From: a virus
IMG/VR virus record: IMGVR_UViG_3300026116_000003
Span: 1 to 64,000 of that record
Length of the DNA: 64,000 bases
Reading direction: 5' to 3' (one strand)
Positions 46,768 to 54,917 of the stretch are shown in pieces. Below the pieces are notes generated by a model. That model saw nothing but the letters and a program-made list of their open reading frames with translations, searched no databases and had not been told where the DNA came from. Positions within the stretch are counted from its first letter, which is position 1. The number at the start of each line of letters is the position of its first letter. The position numbers and the translations under genes are program-made.

Positions 46768-47193
46768 TTACCTTCGTCGGGCGCCTTCTGCGGGCGGGTC
46801 TTCAGTTACGTCCGGAATCGTATCATCGAACGCCTGGAGCTCGGCTTTGAAGTCGGTGATGCTCGTCTCCACTGCTGCCGGGAGCTCGACATTTTCCAAA
46901 CTGGCTTTGAGCTTGTCAAACTCGATAACCAAGTTGTCATACTTCTTTTGCTGCTCGCCCCAAATCTTTTTGACTTCGGCGCGGATGCCCGACACTTCGT
47001 TGCCTAGTTCGCTTAGTTTTATTGCCATACGTTCTATCCATTCATGTAGGTCTTGTTTCGTTGCGAGTGCGGAGTGCGACCTGTTACGCTCCCACTCTTG
47101 CTTGCTTGCTTCCGTGAAGTCCCTCACCGCGTCGGTGAGACACGAAATTGAATGAGCGATGCTGGAATGTTGTTCTCCCATACCTTGTTTCAT
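46768..47193 (-). CDS. 141-aa coiled-coil protein in the head-tail cluster
   Basis: From ATG 47193 (MKQGMGEQHSSIAHSISCLT). Long heptad region (IKLSELGNEVSGIRAEVKKI; NLVIEFDKLKASLENVELPA), acidic tail (ITDFKAELQAFDDTIPDVTE). No family recognised. The start overlaps the stop of the connector gene by one base pair's spacing. Confidence 0.6.
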   Translation of the reverse strand: MKQGMGEQHSSIAHSISCLTDAVRDFTEASKQEWERNRSHSALATKQDLHEWIERMAIKLSELGNEVSGIRAEVKKIWGEQQKKYDNLVIEFDKLKASLENVELPAAVETSITDFKAELQAFDDTIPDVTEDPPAEGARRR

Positions 47194-47194
47194 T

Positions 47195-47536
47195 TTAGAG
47201 GTAAGCCGTATATAAATTCTCCGTATTCCGGAGATTAGGAAGGACGTCAAATCTTTCCACCAAGTAAGAGCCTGCATGGTTAATAGGGTCGTCCGGCGTA
47301 TCGCTATCCATCGGGCCCTGGGCCAGCCGGTCTCCCATAGCCATCTTGCGGTCTACGTAGACGATGGCGCGAGAGAGCTGCTTCTCCCCTTGAGCGCTGA
47401 GATACTCCTGGCCGACTTCTTCCCAGCGGCAAGCTACTTCCACCGGAGCGTCGAAAGAGTCCGTTCCGTATTGGTCGGTCGCTCCTTTCTTCCACCAGAT
47501 GGCCGTCTGCCGGCGCATGCTTTTAATCAAGCTCAT
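47195..47536 (-). CDS. head closure/stopper-like connector
   Basis: 113 aa from ATG 47536 (MSLIKSMRRQTAIWWKKGAT). The beta-rich body (VEVACRWEEVGQEYLSAQGE, AIVYVDRKMAMGDRLAQGP) resembles head-tail stopper proteins, which plug the portal channel. Located between adaptor and gp10-like genes. The longer frame upstream is the shadow of the DUF115-like gene. Confidence 0.65.
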   Translation of the reverse strand: MSLIKSMRRQTAIWWKKGATDQYGTDSFDAPVEVACRWEEVGQEYLSAQGEKQLSRAIVYVDRKMAMGDRLAQGPMDSDTPDDPINHAGSYLVERFDVLPNLRNTENLYTAYL

Positions 47537-48180
47537 ACAGCCACCTCCGCCGGAGCTAAAATCACATCCAGTTGCTCGAACGTCATCGCCGGAAATACCA
47601 TCAGCTTGGAACCGCCGTCGGTCACGTTGAGCACTTGCACGTCCGGGCGGAGCGAAGCGAGGCTGGCCGCCAGGCACTTGAACCCTTTTTGGAACCGGAC
47701 GAAAGATACGTTATCCGTAGGCTTGCTCCGGTGCTTGTGCCAGTGACTCTTGCCGCCCGTGCAAGCCATATCAAACCCCAGCAGGAAGATGCGAGCAGCG
47801 CCGAGCCGGACAGCCAGATTAATCGCCGCCGCTCCAGTGGAATAGTTCCAAGCCAAAGACGTCCCCGATTCCTGGAGACCATCTCTGACTCGATTCATCC
47901 GGTAAAGCCACGGAGAACCTAAATTGATAAGCGAAGGAGCGCACGAGAGCACTCGCCCGCGAAACTTCTCCAGCTCCCACTTGGTCCGGTGGAACCAGCT
48001 GGCGTCCCCGAACAAGCAGACGCGGACTACTTCCGCGCCGAGCCGAAAAGCATCATTGCAACCGATAGTATTTCTTCCCTTGAGCTTGTCCCAAGCAAAG
48101 TTCTCCAACGAAGAGCCGCCGCCGATAATAAAAGCGTCCGACTCTTTCCATTCTTCAATTGGAGACCATAGTGGCATCAT
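47533..48180 (-). CDS. DUF115-like glycan-associated protein
   Basis: 215 aa. FIIGGGSSLENFAWDKLKGR, then TIGCNDAFRLGAEVVRVCLF, TSLAWNYSTGAAAINLAVRL and ARIFLLGFDM form the DUF115/Rossmann-like pattern found beside sialic acid, pseudaminic acid or flagellin glycosylation genes. It is unusual for it to sit between head connector genes; with the glycosyltransferase island 4 kb away it may serve the same pathway. Confidence 0.6.
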   Translation of the reverse strand: MMPLWSPIEEWKESDAFIIGGGSSLENFAWDKLKGRNTIGCNDAFRLGAEVVRVCLFGDASWFHRTKWELEKFRGRVLSCAPSLINLGSPWLYRMNRVRDGLQESGTSLAWNYSTGAAAINLAVRLGAARIFLLGFDMACTGGKSHWHKHRSKPTDNVSFVRFQKGFKCLAASLASLRPDVQVLNVTDGGSKLMVFPAMTFEQLDVILAPAEVAV

Positions 48181-48566
48181 TCGTCAACCGTGCCGACCCA
48201 AGTAACCGACGCAACCCGGCTCCCGCCGCCAGCCAGTGACCGGTTGAGCGCCGTCAGCCCGCCTTGCGTATCAAGCACCATCGCCTGCTGGCCGTAGCGG
48301 GTAAGAGCAAGGTTTAAGTCCACCTTCGACTCGAAAGAAGCGCCGACGCTGCCAGCTTTCTCGTTCGTTGTGCGCGGGTCCCGTATCGCGTAAAAGTGGG
48401 CAGCCAGCCAGCGCTCGATTAGCTCCAGCCGCTCGATAGAATATCCGGCAATCGCGCAGACTTCAGTAACGAGCTCCGACGCGGTAAAAATAAAAGGGTC
48501 GAGGTCGATTGTAACATCAACCTCGATGATTCCGGCGACAAGCGCTGGAGTAGTGCGAACAGCCAT
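48177..48566 (-). CDS. head-tail adaptor (DUF4054-like)
   Basis: 129 aa, MAVRTTPALVAGIIEVDVTI, helical core ELVTEVCAIAGYSIERLELI, LAAHFYAIRDPRTTNEKAGS, C-terminal strand (GGGSRVASVTWVGT). The layout matches HK97 gp6/DUF4054 adaptors, which bind the portal. Overlaps the DUF115-like gene by 4 nt. Confidence 0.7.
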   Translation of the reverse strand: MAVRTTPALVAGIIEVDVTIDLDPFIFTASELVTEVCAIAGYSIERLELIERWLAAHFYAIRDPRTTNEKAGSVGASFESKVDLNLALTRYGQQAMVLDTQGGLTALNRSLAGGGSRVASVTWVGTVDE

Positions 48567-48583
48567 AAGACTTTCTCTTTGCT

Positions 48584-48654
48584 AACACGTCCTAACCGTC
48601 AGGATTTGACTTATAGGACGTGTTTATTGCTTTTGAGTGTCTACGTAGCGGTAG
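48584..48654 (-). promoter_or_regulatory. class-2 repeat element in the head cluster
   Basis: Minus direction: CCGCTACGTAGACACTCAAA, then AACACGTCCTA/TAGGACGTGTT (48614-48624 with 48584-48594), a perfect 11-bp stem whose loop holds AATCCTGACGG. It is the best-formed hairpin of the three full copies and lies in the leader of the adaptor gene (ATG at 48566). Confidence 0.55.
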
Positions 48655-48662
48655 CTAATGGC

Positions 48663-48971
48663 TTACTTGTCTCGCATCGTTTGACGCGCAGCCGTATGCT
48701 TGTGCGCTACAGCGGGCTTCTCTTCGTCTTCTTCCAGAAGCTGCGACCGGCGAGAGCCACCGACGCGAAGCTCTTCAGCCTTCTCTCCTTCGTCCCAATC
48801 GCCCGCGGTCGAAGCGCCGCTGACTCGCTCAAACTTTTGCGGGAAGAGCTTTATCAAATCGTGCGGAGAGTCGACGATTTGGCCCTTAGTATACCGCTTG
48901 TTTCCCTCTATGTGAATCCCGGTTACCACGCGGAACTTGTTTCCCTCGGTTTTCGTTTCTTCTTTAGCCAT
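48663..48971 (-). CDS. 102-aa head cluster protein
   Basis: MAKEETKTEGNKFRVVTGIH, then YTKGQIVDSPHDLIKLFPQK (a KGQIV.S..DL..LFP.KF pattern seen in small phage head proteins), with a charged C-terminus (SQLLEEDEEKPAVAHKHTAA). It lies between the major capsid and adaptor genes; possible head completion or decoration factor. Confidence 0.65.
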   Translation of the reverse strand: MAKEETKTEGNKFRVVTGIHIEGNKRYTKGQIVDSPHDLIKLFPQKFERVSGASTAGDWDEGEKAEELRVGGSRRSQLLEEDEEKPAVAHKHTAARQTMRDK

Positions 48972-49005
48972 AATTTTTATTGGTGAACTTTGTTGGTTTT
49001 CGAGT

Positions 49006-50061
49006 TTACGGAGCCACGCTGTGGATGATACCCGAGTTGCCGTTGTAGTCAGAGCGCAGTTGCGGAACCATGATGCACATGACTTTGAAGTTGAGCCTCA
49101 TCCCGCCGAGAGTCTCCCATTGCACCGTTGTGATATCCATGCCGATAACCAAACGGATAACGTCGCTGGTCATTTGCACGAGCACCGCCTGCGTTCCGGT
49201 AAGGTAATCCGCCGTACGGATATCTGTGATGCCGTTAATCTGCATGAGGCGTTGCCGCACGCTGTTGTCTCCCTTGAGCGGGCTATAATCGTTGTCGAGG
49301 AACAAGTCCCACGCGGGCGATACGTAGAGCACCCACGGACCGTGATGGAAGTTGTCCACCGAGTCCTGCCGGAGCGCCAGGATTTCTCCGAGCAATACTG
49401 CTGGAGTCCAGCCGCTTGCAGTCGGAGCTGTCAGCACTCGCGTTACCCGTCCGGGAAAGTTAGTCATCCCGTAAACTGTCCCGCCGCCGTAAGTAAACGT
49501 CGGCGCGATTCCGAGCACCAGCTTCTCGGCTTCCTCTGCCACCCGACGGGCAGCAAGCTGCGCCGTTGCAGTATCAATCGAAGAGCCGAGATTGCGCGAC
49601 ACAGCGATTTGACGAGCCGAGAAAAAGAAGTCCTTGTGAATTACCGGCAAGGGCAAGTTCACGAGGTCGAATTCCGGCCGGTCTGACTCGCTCTGGCGAA
49701 TCGGGTCCATACTGATGGTTGCCGGCGTGATATCGCCCATCGTCTCGCTTTCCAGTACTGTCCGGCTCATACCGTTCGGGATATTGAGGACGAGCCCGGC
49801 GGAGCGCAAGTCGGCGACTACCCGAAGGCGCTCTTTCGCCGCCACAGAAATCGAGTCGTCAATCAGCTTCCACTCTTCCCGGCGGAGCGAAGCCGTGTTG
49901 TTGGTCGGAACCGCCACCATCTTGCCGTCGCCTTGATTGCGAGCGATGTAAGACCGCCCATCCTTACCTTGCCAGGGGCGCAAAGCAGCAACGTCAAACC
50001 CGCTATGCAGTAATTGGGTGGCTACGTTACCGTTCGCCTGCCCGTTTAGAATAAAGTCCAT
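49006..50061 (-). CDS. major capsid protein (HK97 fold)
   Basis: 351 aa. N-terminal arm MDFILNGQANGNVATQLLHS, then SMDPIRQSESDRPEFDLVNL, PLPVIHKDFFFSARQIAVSR, TATAQLAARRVAEEAEKLVL, AWDLFLDNDYSPLKGDNSV. These blocks match the encapsulin/linocin-like branch of HK97-fold capsid proteins. Its A-rich leader (AACAAAAACAAAAGACAG) lacks a Shine-Dalgarno sequence. Neighbours (decoration, protease/scaffold) confirm it. Confidence 0.85.
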   Translation of the reverse strand: MDFILNGQANGNVATQLLHSGFDVAALRPWQGKDGRSYIARNQGDGKMVAVPTNNTASLRREEWKLIDDSISVAAKERLRVVADLRSAGLVLNIPNGMSRTVLESETMGDITPATISMDPIRQSESDRPEFDLVNLPLPVIHKDFFFSARQIAVSRNLGSSIDTATAQLAARRVAEEAEKLVLGIAPTFTYGGGTVYGMTNFPGRVTRVLTAPTASGWTPAVLLGEILALRQDSVDNFHHGPWVLYVSPAWDLFLDNDYSPLKGDNSVRQRLMQINGITDIRTADYLTGTQAVLVQMTSDVIRLVIGMDITTVQWETLGGMRLNFKVMCIMVPQLRSDYNGNSGIIHSVAP

Positions 50062-50093
50062 ATTGATTTTTTCTGTCTTTTGTTTTTGTTGGT

Positions 50094-50576
50094 TTAGAGA
50101 ATACGGACTTTGATACGTGAATCAGTGTCGTCCGAATTGCTTTGGTCCACTGCTTCTACGGCAACGCAAAGGCGTGACTGCCCCGCTTCGCTGCCTGCTT
50201 CCACTTGGAGCGTTCCGTCTCCGTTGGAGATTAGATAATCTCCGACGTTGGCTGCTTCTCCGCCCGACAACCACGCTTGCACTACGTCGCCCTTGTTGGC
50301 GATGACGTAGAATACCCGCTCGCCGACTGCATAAGCGTCGTCAATCGTCCGGCCCTGAAGGGCATCTTCGGTAGCAAAGGCGGCTTCACACGGACCACCG
50401 ACTTCGTTGTGCTTGATAGCCCGGCGGTCGTAGCCGCTATCCGTCGGAGGGATAGTAATCCCCGCCGAAGTAATCTTGATTAAGTGTCCCGGCTTGATAA
50501 TCCCCGCGGCGGTCGCTTCCTCATAGCGGCCATCGCCGATAAGGTGAATCTTTGAAGGTCTGCCAGCTGCATTCAT
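50094..50576 (-). CDS. head decoration-type protein
   Basis: 160 aa, MNAAGRPSKIHLIGDGRYEE, IKPGHLIKITSAGITIPPTD, beta-rich; VGDYLISNGDGTLQVEAGSE near the end. Matches head decoration/stabilisation proteins that sit between protease and capsid genes. No enzyme motif. Confidence 0.7.
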   Translation of the reverse strand: MNAAGRPSKIHLIGDGRYEEATAAGIIKPGHLIKITSAGITIPPTDSGYDRRAIKHNEVGGPCEAAFATEDALQGRTIDDAYAVGERVFYVIANKGDVVQAWLSGGEAANVGDYLISNGDGTLQVEAGSEAGQSRLCVAVEAVDQSNSDDTDSRIKVRIL

Positions 50577-50633
50577 ATTTTTTAAGTATCGTTTTTGGTT
50601 TTAGTTTCGGTCTATGACCTAATCCCGTTTTAG

Positions 50634-51203
50634 TTACGCTGCCTTCGCCTTCTCAAAGTTCATCGTCGGGAGCGCCAGAACTTCTTCTGCTTCCACATTG
50701 CCAGTCGGAACTGGAGCCTGTCCGGCGTAGTTCGCCGGGCGTTGCGCCACTTCTGCACCACCAGCCAGCCGCGCCAGACTCTTCAGTTCGCCGAGCGGAC
50801 GGTTGTTCAAGTCCTCCTTCGAGAAGGAATTATTCTTGTTGGCGGTAATGATATCCACGAGCCGCTGCTTCTCTTCGTTGTGGAGCGCCATGCTATTAGT
50901 CAGCACGTCGCGCAATGCCTTGGGAGCATTCTGAATATACTCTTCAGCCGTTATCGGAACGGGCGGCTCCTTAGGCGCCGTTGTGGGCTGAGATGTGTTG
51001 CCGACTGGAGCCGCCGCTGGAATCGCTGTCGTGCCCGTAGTCGTTGCCGCGGGCAGTGGGACAATGGTCTCCTTTGCCGGAAGCTTGATTTTCTCCAAAG
51101 ACTTTAGGGGAAGCGCCTGGAGCGTGGCGCGGTCCTCTTCTACCCAACCCGCGTTGCCGATTAAGGCGTCGACGAGTGCTTTCTTTTGTTCTGCTTCAGT
51201 CAT
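50634..51203 (-). CDS. nested scaffold protein from an internal start
   Basis: An in-frame ATG at 51203 (MTEAEQKKALVDALIGNAGW) gives a 189-aa scaffold-only product. It is preceded by CAAAACAAACAAGAAACGAA, an A-rich stretch just like the leaders of the capsid, 196-aa and 81-aa genes, although here it is inside coding sequence. This copies the lambda C/Nu3 arrangement. Inferred, not shown. Confidence 0.55.
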   Translation of the reverse strand: MTEAEQKKALVDALIGNAGWVEEDRATLQALPLKSLEKIKLPAKETIVPLPAATTTGTTAIPAAAPVGNTSQPTTAPKEPPVPITAEEYIQNAPKALRDVLTNSMALHNEEKQRLVDIITANKNNSFSKEDLNNRPLGELKSLARLAGGAEVAQRPANYAGQAPVPTGNVEAEEVLALPTMNFEKAKAA

Positions 51204-52163
51204 AACTGTTTTCGTTTCTTGTTTGTTTTGGTTCCCGACAAAGGCCCCTGCTACGCTGCGGTATTCAGTGACCCTTTTTACTTCTGTCGGCTCTCCTTTA
51301 TCCAACGACACACCTCCATCGTCGTCGGTAGTATAGCCGAGTCTCCAAAGTTTCCCGTCTTTGGAGAAGATAAAAAAATTCGAATAGACGTCCTGCACCC
51401 AAGGCCCCGAGATTTCGCCGGACTTGGAAGCAGTAGAGAATCTGGCGCGCAGCAACTCGCCAAGCGTAGAAGAGATGTTGCCGAACGAAGACTCGTTGAG
51501 CGAGACGTCCTTGTGGACTTCGTTCCGGAGGAAGCCAGCGCCATCGGCAATAGAGCACGCGCCAACTTTGTCTGGCAGCAAAGCAAGGTGGTCCGGACGA
51601 TAGTTGCGGGCAATCGCCACGTAGTCTTCTTTTTGCCACTTGCCGGGAGTCTTGTCTTCGTCGACAAAGACGCCGGTAGACAGCTCCATCATCTCGTTGG
51701 CTTTGACCGCCGCCATTATCCGCTCGTCGATTATATCGGCTCGGGACTTTTCAATCCACGCTTCCGACTTCAGCCGCCCCTTTTCATACTTAGTATTGAG
51801 CATAACGCCCACTTTGCGATTGTTGATAATCGTGGGGTCGCATGCAGAGATACCTTGCCCGTTGAGCTCGGGATGATAGACGACTACTGGCTTGTGATTC
51901 CAAGCTGCCGGCGTCTTGCTAAGCTCTTCCTTCGGATATAAAAGTGGCCCGTCGCTTCCGGCGTGCACTCCCTCGGTAAGTATCACCATGGGGACAACCA
52001 AGTGCTCCCGTCCTTCCAGCGTCTCGTAGCGGCACTGATTCGGCAGCAGGTTGCAAGTGAAACTTTGAAGGTGACCCGGAGTGTTCTCGTTTCGGACTAG
52101 CTTTGACTTTCTGGTTTTATTCAGCACATTGCGGAGACTATCCTCTCCCAATGCATAAGTCAA
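50634..52163 (-). CDS. prohead protease (DUF2213) with C-terminal scaffold
   Basis: 509 aa, TTG start at 52163 adjoining the upstream TAG, uncertain because the next in-frame ATG is at residue 58. DUF2213 region: REHLVVPMVILTEGVHAGSD, then LYPKEELSKTPAAWNHKPVV and MELSTGVFVDED. The C-terminal 190 residues are Pro/Ala-rich and helical (LKSLARLAGGAEVAQRPANY), a scaffold. The protease would mature the prohead. The scaffold can also be made alone from 51203. Confidence 0.8.
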   Translation of the reverse strand: MTYALGEDSLRNVLNKTRKSKLVRNENTPGHLQSFTCNLLPNQCRYETLEGREHLVVPMVILTEGVHAGSDGPLLYPKEELSKTPAAWNHKPVVVYHPELNGQGISACDPTIINNRKVGVMLNTKYEKGRLKSEAWIEKSRADIIDERIMAAVKANEMMELSTGVFVDEDKTPGKWQKEDYVAIARNYRPDHLALLPDKVGACSIADGAGFLRNEVHKDVSLNESSFGNISSTLGELLRARFSTASKSGEISGPWVQDVYSNFFIFSKDGKLWRLGYTTDDDGGVSLDKGEPTEVKRVTEYRSVAGAFVGNQNKQETKTVMTEAEQKKALVDALIGNAGWVEEDRATLQALPLKSLEKIKLPAKETIVPLPAATTTGTTAIPAAAPVGNTSQPTTAPKEPPVPITAEEYIQNAPKALRDVLTNSMALHNEEKQRLVDIITANKNNSFSKEDLNNRPLGELKSLARLAGGAEVAQRPANYAGQAPVPTGNVEAEEVLALPTMNFEKAKAA

Positions 52164-52391
52164 CTATTCCATTTTCCTCATCTTTTTGATGGCACTACGC
52201 GGAATGGTGAGCTGGTCCATATAGCGCCGGCGCTGGCTAACGCTAGTGGAAATAGTTACCGAATGTTTGCCTTCGTAGACGAGCAATCCCACAGAGAGGA
52301 TATAGTGACGGCCGTCTCGTTGCGGGCTATCCCAGCCAGGGCTGGTAAACGAGTCCTCCCACTTAATCTGAACTACTTTAAGCTTTTTCAC
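52164..52391 (-). CDS. 75-aa protein of unknown function
   Basis: MKKLKVVQIKWEDSFTSPGW, then GRHYILSVGLLVYEGKHSVT and a basic end (QRRRYMDQLTIPRSAIKKMR). Likely a small beta barrel. Overlaps the glycosyltransferase gene by 14 nt; last gene before the protease. Confidence 0.6.
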   Translation of the reverse strand: MKKLKVVQIKWEDSFTSPGWDSPQRDGRHYILSVGLLVYEGKHSVTISTSVSQRRRYMDQLTIPRSAIKKMRKME

Positions 52392-53193
52392 GCTTCTGTA
52401 TGTAGTCGAGCAATACTCGACGGTTCGCGTCCATGTGCGTGCGGTAAGCGTTAGCGACGGAACGAGCGTGCCAGCGGTGCAGCAAGCAGAGCCACCTGTT
52501 GCGCTGAAATAATTCCCAAGCTTTGACTCGGCTAATCTCGTCCCGGCAGCGCCACGTCACGTTCGTAATATCCAACCGGCCGGATAGCGGACAAGCTCCA
52601 CGCTGATAGCGCTCCAGCATATAGATTTGCTGGTAGTCTTCCCAGCCGTAGCCGGCAAAGCGTTCATCACACCCGCCCAAGTCCAGATACTCCTGGCGCC
52701 GGCAGATAAAGTTAGTCCCGGCCGGGCGCAAGTAGGAGTTGGCCGAGTAAAAGCCGGGGTTCTCCATAATCTCCGTATAGTTGCGCTCGGTAAGGTCTTT
52801 TGTATCCAGCAGAGCAGAAGCTTTGCGGTTCAAGTAAAGCATTCCGCCATTGAACCACTCCCGCGGAGCCGCCCAAACGAGAATCGGCAAGAGCTCTTTG
52901 AAGTAACGGGGATTGGGAAGCGTGTCTATATCGAGCTTCATTATCCACTCCGACGTGGTCATCTTCGCTCCTTCGTTGTGGTAATAGCCGATGGAACGTC
53001 CCTCTTTGAAATGGATTCCGATAACGTCAACAGTCCACAAATCCGTAAAGTCTAGCTCTTTGCGCGGAGCTACTTCACCAATAAAGAAAATGAGGTGGTT
53101 TACTTCGGGGTGAGCGGCAGCCCGGATAGCTTTGAGCCATACTTTCAGCGCGTCCGGCCGGTTCCAGACGGGAGTAATAGTTGTGAGGGTCAC
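52378..53193 (-). CDS. GT2/GT7-C-type glycosyltransferase
   Basis: 271 aa, MTLTTITPVWNRPDALKVWL (GT-A opening), IMKLDIDTLPNPRYF with a DxD, and GGCDERFAGYGWEDYQ, the Glyco_transf_7C acceptor motif. It transfers a sugar from a nucleotide donor. First (most downstream) member of the glycan island; ATGA-coupled to the MazG-like gene. Confidence 0.85.
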   Translation of the reverse strand: MTLTTITPVWNRPDALKVWLKAIRAAAHPEVNHLIFFIGEVAPRKELDFTDLWTVDVIGIHFKEGRSIGYYHNEGAKMTTSEWIMKLDIDTLPNPRYFKELLPILVWAAPREWFNGGMLYLNRKASALLDTKDLTERNYTEIMENPGFYSANSYLRPAGTNFICRRQEYLDLGGCDERFAGYGWEDYQQIYMLERYQRGACPLSGRLDITNVTWRCRDEISRVKAWELFQRNRWLCLLHRWHARSVANAYRTHMDANRRVLLDYIQKREKA

Positions 53194-53834
53194 GCCCGGT
53201 GGTGGTGCTTGGAATCGGGCCGTTTCATACGAGAAGGAGACTCCGCTACTTTTTGAATCTCTAGCTTGTGCTTAAGGCAATCGGGGCAATCTACTTCGTC
53301 CCAATACGCTGACCACAAGTGGCCAGACGGCCAGACTTTTGGAACGCCTTGGATTCCGCAAGGAGCTCGTCCGGCTCGCAAGTAATGAACGACAAGAACA
53401 GGGTTCCTAGCGTGCGCGGGTTGCGTTGCGTCTACTCTTGCCGCGTCCCACTCTGTTTCTTTTACTAAAGCACCAACGTCAGCCAGTGCTTTGTCAGCCC
53501 GCTCCGCTGCCTTCTTGTCGGAGTATTTCAAATCGTTGTAGCGTTTGGTGAGCTTGAGGATGTTAGCGTCCAGCGTCTCTTGCCGCGAGATATCCATCGC
53601 TTGCCGGAGCCCTTCCATATAGAATTCCAAATCGCCGAGCTCTTCGATAACGTTAGCGCGGTCGAGCGGCTTGCGGTAGATAACCGGGCGCTTAATCGCG
53701 TCGAACAGTTCTCCGGCTTCGCTGCAAATACAAGACGACATGTGCCAAACATTGCAGTCCCAAGCGGTCAGCTCGTTCAAGATATCTTCTCCAGGCTTGG
53801 TCAGCTTCGCTACTAATTCGGGGTGAGTAATCAT
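53190..53834 (-). CDS. MazG-like nucleotide pyrophosphohydrolase with zinc tail
   Basis: 214 aa. CICSEAGELFDAIKR and VIEELGDLEFYMEGLRQAMD are the EAGE / ExxD metal-binding motifs of MazG-type all-alpha NTP pyrophosphatases. The C-terminal 80 residues include VDCPDCLKHKLE and His-rich ends (KHHHRA), possibly a zinc site. Phage MazG proteins adjust nucleotide or alarmone pools. Confidence 0.75.
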   Translation of the reverse strand: MITHPELVAKLTKPGEDILNELTAWDCNVWHMSSCICSEAGELFDAIKRPVIYRKPLDRANVIEELGDLEFYMEGLRQAMDISRQETLDANILKLTKRYNDLKYSDKKAAERADKALADVGALVKETEWDAARVDATQPAHARNPVLVVHYLRAGRAPCGIQGVPKVWPSGHLWSAYWDEVDCPDCLKHKLEIQKVAESPSRMKRPDSKHHHRA

Positions 53835-54088
53835 TGCGAGTTGTGGTTTTTAGTTATCCGTTTAATTTCCCTGTCAATATAGTATCTGGCCTTCTGCAAG
53901 TCCTGCAGCGCGTCCCCTTTCTCTCCAGCCCTCCAGATATATTTCATCGCATTGCCTAAGCAAAAGTTCATATGCTCGACCACTTCAATGCATTCAATCC
54001 CCGAAGGAGAGACGTTATAGTGCTTGGCGCGATTGATTACGTCGAATCCGAGAGGAACTGGGTCCACAACTTTTAATTTGGTTTTCAT
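53831..54088 (-). CDS. DUF3310 protein
   Basis: 85 aa: VINRAKHYNVSPSGIECIEV, then FCLGNAMKYIWRAGEKGDAL, DLQKARYYIDREIKR. The HY..GIEC, GNA.KYI.RAG.KG, DL.KA.WY pattern is diagnostic of DUF3310 (nucleotide-kinase-associated family of unknown role), common in phages. Confidence 0.85.
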   Translation of the reverse strand: MKTKLKVVDPVPLGFDVINRAKHYNVSPSGIECIEVVEHMNFCLGNAMKYIWRAGEKGDALQDLQKARYYIDREIKRITKNHNSQ

Positions 54089-54291
54089 AGTTCAGCTTCG
54101 CGCAGCGCCGCGAGCAGCGCGGTTGATTTTGCCGCTCCTTCTCCTTGCGGAAGAGACTTGACATAATCGAACCACCGGACTGACACCAGCCGCGGCCGGA
54201 ACTGCAAAATAAATTCGTTCAATACGAAGCCGTCCTTCTCTGGGTCTATCCGGTGAGCCACTGGAATCTTAATCATCTGCCCCTCGGTCAT
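54085..54291 (-). CDS. 68-aa protein of unknown function
   Basis: MTEGQMIKIPVAHRIDPEKD, then LNEFILQFRPRLVSVRWFDY, ending STALLAALREAEL. Overlaps both neighbours by 4 nt. No family recognised. Confidence 0.55.
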   Translation of the reverse strand: MTEGQMIKIPVAHRIDPEKDGFVLNEFILQFRPRLVSVRWFDYVKSLPQGEGAAKSTALLAALREAEL

Positions 54292-54917
54292 ACCCGCAAG
54301 TAAAAAGCATCGCCCCAGCCGCTGCCGGTCATCTTGATTTCCTTCCGACTAAAGCCCTTCTCCCAAAAGAATGCATCGATATCCTTTAGCAACGGACACC
54401 CTATGTAGAGCTCTTTCACATTTACTTCAATATAAGCCGAATCAAATTCCCAAAACAAGTCGCCCATTCCTTTTAGCGCCAGCAGCTCGGCTCCTTGCAA
54501 GTCGATGTTGAGCAACCATCCGGGCCCTACTTCCAGCTTGTTTTGCCGGAGCAAAGTATCAACCCGAATCGTCGCCATCCGAATCGTCTTTACGTAGCGA
54601 ACCGTAGGGTGCGCTTGCGCGTGCGTCCCTAGCTCGAAGAACGAAGAGCTTTGCCCATCATTAGAAGCCACATGGAAGTCTACTTGTTGATTGTCTACGT
54701 CGCTTAGGCACGCTAATAGCGCAACGGAACCGCGTATAGGAGCGATTTTCTGCTTCAGGACGTCAAATACTTGCGGAAGAGCTTCCACCCAGATAACCCG
54801 CTCGATTCCTGCAGCTGCATAGGCTGGAGCTTCCTGTCCCTCATTTGCTCCTAAGTGGAGAACACCGGGCGGGCGGAGCGAATACTTTTTGCACAAATAG
54901 TCAAACGGTATCAGCAT
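54288..54917 (-). CDS. FkbM-family methyltransferase
   Basis: 209 aa. SAM motif I GVLHLGANEGQEAPAYAAAG, then FHVASNDGQSSSFFEL, TIRVDTLL and LNIDLQGAELLALKGM (the DLQGAE.L.L.G block of FkbM). FkbM enzymes O-methylate sugars or other hydroxyls, commonly in glycan loci. Confidence 0.88.
   Translation of the reverse strand: MLIPFDYLCKKYSLRPPGVLHLGANEGQEAPAYAAAGIERVIWVEALPQVFDVLKQKIAPIRGSVALLACLSDVDNQQVDFHVASNDGQSSSFFELGTHAQAHPTVRYVKTIRMATIRVDTLLRQNKLEVGPGWLLNIDLQGAELLALKGMGDLFWEFDSAYIEVNVKELYIGCPLLKDIDAFFWEKGFSRKEIKMTGSGWGDAFYLRV

Noticed and set aside
51298-51667. Alternative-frame ORFs of 113-129 aa within the protease gene
   Set aside because: Arg/Ser-rich composition and no start context; shadows of the DUF2213 frame.
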